64,000 bases of DNA from assembly GCA_018806915.1 (NCBI GenBank), contig JAGKQI010000070.1:1-64000 (forward strand), given 5' to 3'. Below the pieces are notes generated by a model. The model was given only the letters and a program-made list of their open reading frames with translations, was not told the origin of the DNA and made no database searches. Position 1 is the stretch's first letter. Each line of letters starts with the position of its first letter. This document shows, one piece after another, positions 62,753 to 64,000 of this stretch. The DNA comes from Phytophthora colocasiae (taxonomy: Eukaryota; Oomycota; Peronosporomycetes; Peronosporales; Peronosporaceae). The translations under genes and the position numbers were made by a program.

Positions 62753-64000
62753 ATGTATCTCGATGGGGAGGAAATCCTCTCCAACGAATACGAAAACGAA
62801 CCCCTTGAGAGTTCGTTCTCTTATGAGCCACGATCCGCTCCACAATCCAGCGGATCGCTCCACGCGCGTCGCGCAACGGCGGCGGAGGGGGTGGGAACAC
62901 TCCCTCCGCATGGTCAACGCTATGACCATGACGATCGTGCCCTGCACGATCGAGTTGCTGCGCTGGAGCAGACACAGAGCGCTGAGATAGCTGCTCTGAA
63001 GCAGGAGGTTCGTGTCCTCCGTGCTGAGGTCTGCGAGGCAGCTCAGACTGCCTCGAACCTCTCGTCCGGTCTTGGTACGAGAGTGAACCAGTTGATCGAT
63101 CGTGTCGACTGTCTCGAGAAGGCCTTCCAGGCCTCTCGCACTCCTCAGTCGGACTACCAACCCTAGGTAGTCCGTGCTGCACGTACGGCTTCAACCGCCC
63201 GACGTAGAAGGTCGGGTGGAGTCTCATGCTGGACGATATGTCCAGCCGGTACGCGTTGCCGTGCCGTTCAAGTACTTTGAACGGCCCAATGAATCTTGGA
63301 GCAAGCTTGCTTGCTCCAAAGTCAGACACTGCATGTCTAGGTAGGTTTTGTGTAGCTAACAAAACTAATGAACCCTTTTCGAATTCATTTGTGTTGCCTC
63401 TACCAACAGTATCAGCGTTCAGCTTCTGTCGATCGACAGAAGCTGCGATAGCATCCTGGACAAACCGTATGACGGCTTGTCTTCGCTGGACAAAGTCTAG
63501 CGCACCCGAGCTGAATCCTTTCAGCTTGTCGCCCTTGTCAGCAGCAGGCCCTGCCTGCTCGCTATCATCTCTCATGTCTGTGCCCGGCACAGACATCGCG
63601 CGCTCGTTCCTGATAGAACGAGACGTCGCACGCGTCACCGCAGCTGATAGTGTGCTGCTATCAGTTGCATTCTGCGGTTGTTCGGACGCAACCGTAGATC
63701 CTCCCCCACTTAAGGAGGAAGCTACCCCGCCGAGCATGCTCGGCAATCGTGGATGCCTCATGGCGTTCACGTAGAACGGTGTATGCCCTGTCGAGGCATG
63801 CACCGAGTTGTTGATGGCAAACTCTGCCATCGGCAAGCACTCGCTCCAATGCGGGAACGAGTGAGCGTAGCTCTTCAACGTGTCACCCAATACACGGTTG
63901 ACACGTTCGGTCTGTCCGTCCGTCTGCGGATGATCCGCAGTCGACATTGATAACTGCGAACCAAGAAGTGTAAACACTTCTTGCCAGAACCGCGCTGTGA
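62733..64000 (-). CDS. Ty3/gypsy pol C-terminus: integrase and chromodomain (partial)
   Basis: Open from the window edge (frame continues above 63977 as ARFWQEVFTLLGS) down to a stop at 62733. The visible part starts inside the integrase core: HPQTDGQTERVNR carries the Glu of the D,D35E triad, followed by SECLPMAEFAINNSVHASTG and TPFYVN, the usual core end. A long Ser/Thr/Ala linker follows. The GPF/Y module is seen as LAPRFIGPFKVLERHGNAYR, then LHPTFYVGRLKPY. A Pro/Arg/Gln-rich linker leads to a chromodomain (RWIVERIVAHK, FRIRWRGFPPHRDTW) cut short by GRGTS and a stop, so its last helix is missing. Reverse transcriptase, RNase H and the first two acidic residues lie outside the window. The chromodomain targets chromovirus integration to marked chromatin in known families. 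The DNA is heavily hairpin-tiled. Confidence 0.85.
   Translation of the reverse strand, partial: TARFWQEVFTLLGSQLSMSTADHPQTDGQTERVNRVLGDTLKSYAHSFPHWSECLPMAEFAINNSVHASTGHTPFYVNAMRHPRLPSMLGGVASSLSGGGSTVASEQPQNATDSSTLSAAVTRATSRSIRNERAMSVPGTDMRDDSEQAGPAADKGDKLKGFSSGALDFVQRRQAVIRFVQDAIAASVDRQKLNADTVGRGNTNEFEKGSLVLLATQNLPRHAVSDFGASKLAPRFIGPFKVLERHGNAYRLDISSSMRLHPTFYVGRLKPYVQHGLPRVGSPTEECERPGRPSRDSRHDRSTGSLSYQDRTRGSRQSELPRRPQHGGHEPPASEQLSQRSVSAPAQQLDRAGHDRHGHSVDHAEGVFPPPPPPLRDARGAIRWIVERIVAHKRTNSQGVRFRIRWRGFPPHRDTWGRGTS
62753..63166 (+). CDS. Coiled-coil ORF antisense to gypsy pol
   Basis: A 137-codon ORF starting MYLDGEEILSNEYENE. Residues about 64-125 give a credible coiled coil (RVAALEQTQSAEIAALKQEV, then VNQLIDRVDCLEKAF) and the frame stops after SDYQP. 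It lies in the frame that would continue the gag-like protein after a second -1 change, so it may be the C-terminal coiled coil of that protein. It lies entirely opposite the linker and chromodomain of the minus-strand pol ORF, which is recognisable by family. At most one strand is likely to be under strong protein constraint; the hairpin-rich DNA makes both strands look coding. Confidence that it is translated is low to moderate. Confidence 0.35.
   Translation: MYLDGEEILSNEYENEPLESSFSYEPRSAPQSSGSLHARRATAAEGVGTLPPHGQRYDHDDRALHDRVAALEQTQSAEIAALKQEVRVLRAEVCEAAQTASNLSSGLGTRVNQLIDRVDCLEKAFQASRTPQSDYQP

Larger units (their letters stand above)
61270..64000. repeat. Hairpin-tiled retroelement segment (right)
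   Basis: Short perfect inverted repeats follow one another with little space between them. Verified examples (stem/loop): 61379-61402 (8/8), 62007-62030 (9/6), 62079-62100 (8/6), 62138-62164 (9/9), 62167-62192 (9/8), 62221-62245 (11/3), 62313-62339 (9/9), 62355-62377 (9/5), 62521-62539 (8/3), 62565-62588 (10/4), 62666-62684 (9/1), 62719-62745 (11/5), 62831-62857 (9/9), 62932-62952 (9/3), 63034-63055 (8/6), 63150-63174 (9/7), 63263-63285 (9/5), 63296-63319 (10/4), 63420-63445 (13/0), 63574-63596 (11/1), 63729-63744 (8/0), 63924-63940 (8/1), 63962-63983 (10/2). It covers non-coding leader, gag-like and pol sequence alike. Confidence 0.9.

Noticed and set aside
1..64000. tRNA or rRNA genes
   Set aside because: No cloverleaf-compatible tRNA consensus boxes or rRNA stretches were noticed on either strand; a covariance-model scan (tRNAscan-SE, Infernal) would be needed to exclude them fully.

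Overview
The window is eukaryotic, made of repeats and transposons, with no bacterial operon architecture and no clear host gene. A PGBD-type piggyBac transposase with short GT-AG introns, a Tc1-like DD34E element and a chromodomain Ty3/gypsy retroelement together suggest an oomycete such as a Phytophthora relative. That assignment is inference from TE repertoire and style, not from a marker gene.

Layout: (1) 1-15310, about 21 very noisy copies of a satellite in reverse orientation. (2) About 15310-15375, an orientation switch. (3) 15371-35683, about 24 clean head-to-tail copies of the same roughly 830-bp satellite. (4) 35684-37024, tips of a DNA transposon built from subterminal tandem repeats (about 159 bp and 117 bp). 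(5) 37025-62715, a giant inverted duplication: two arms of about 12.25 kb (37025-49277 and 50446-62715) around a 1.17-kb core occupied by one Tc1-like element. (6) 62716-64000, the 3' end of a chromodomain gypsy pol gene on the minus strand, open to the window edge.

Each arm carries, from outside in: a gag-like ORF; a 3.3-kb element 'A' with 665-bp terminal inverted repeats and two or three unidentified ORFs; a broken unidentified (perhaps tyrosine-recombinase-like) gene; a second transposon end 'B'; two small coding-like fragments; a roughly 380-bp MITE; and a piggyBac pseudogene pointing away from the centre. The arms share old lesions in piggyBac but each also has private ones, so the duplication looks older than a simple read artefact.

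The most unusual signal is in the gag-like/gypsy segment (61270-64000, mirrored at 37025-38445). It is tiled almost end to end by short perfect inverted repeats (stems 7-13 bp, loops 0-9 nt), across coding and non-coding parts and on both sides of two antisense-overlapping ORFs. I could count more than 25 by eye where chance predicts less than one with an 8-bp stem. I know of no described retroelement organised this way, and it is the best candidate here for something new.
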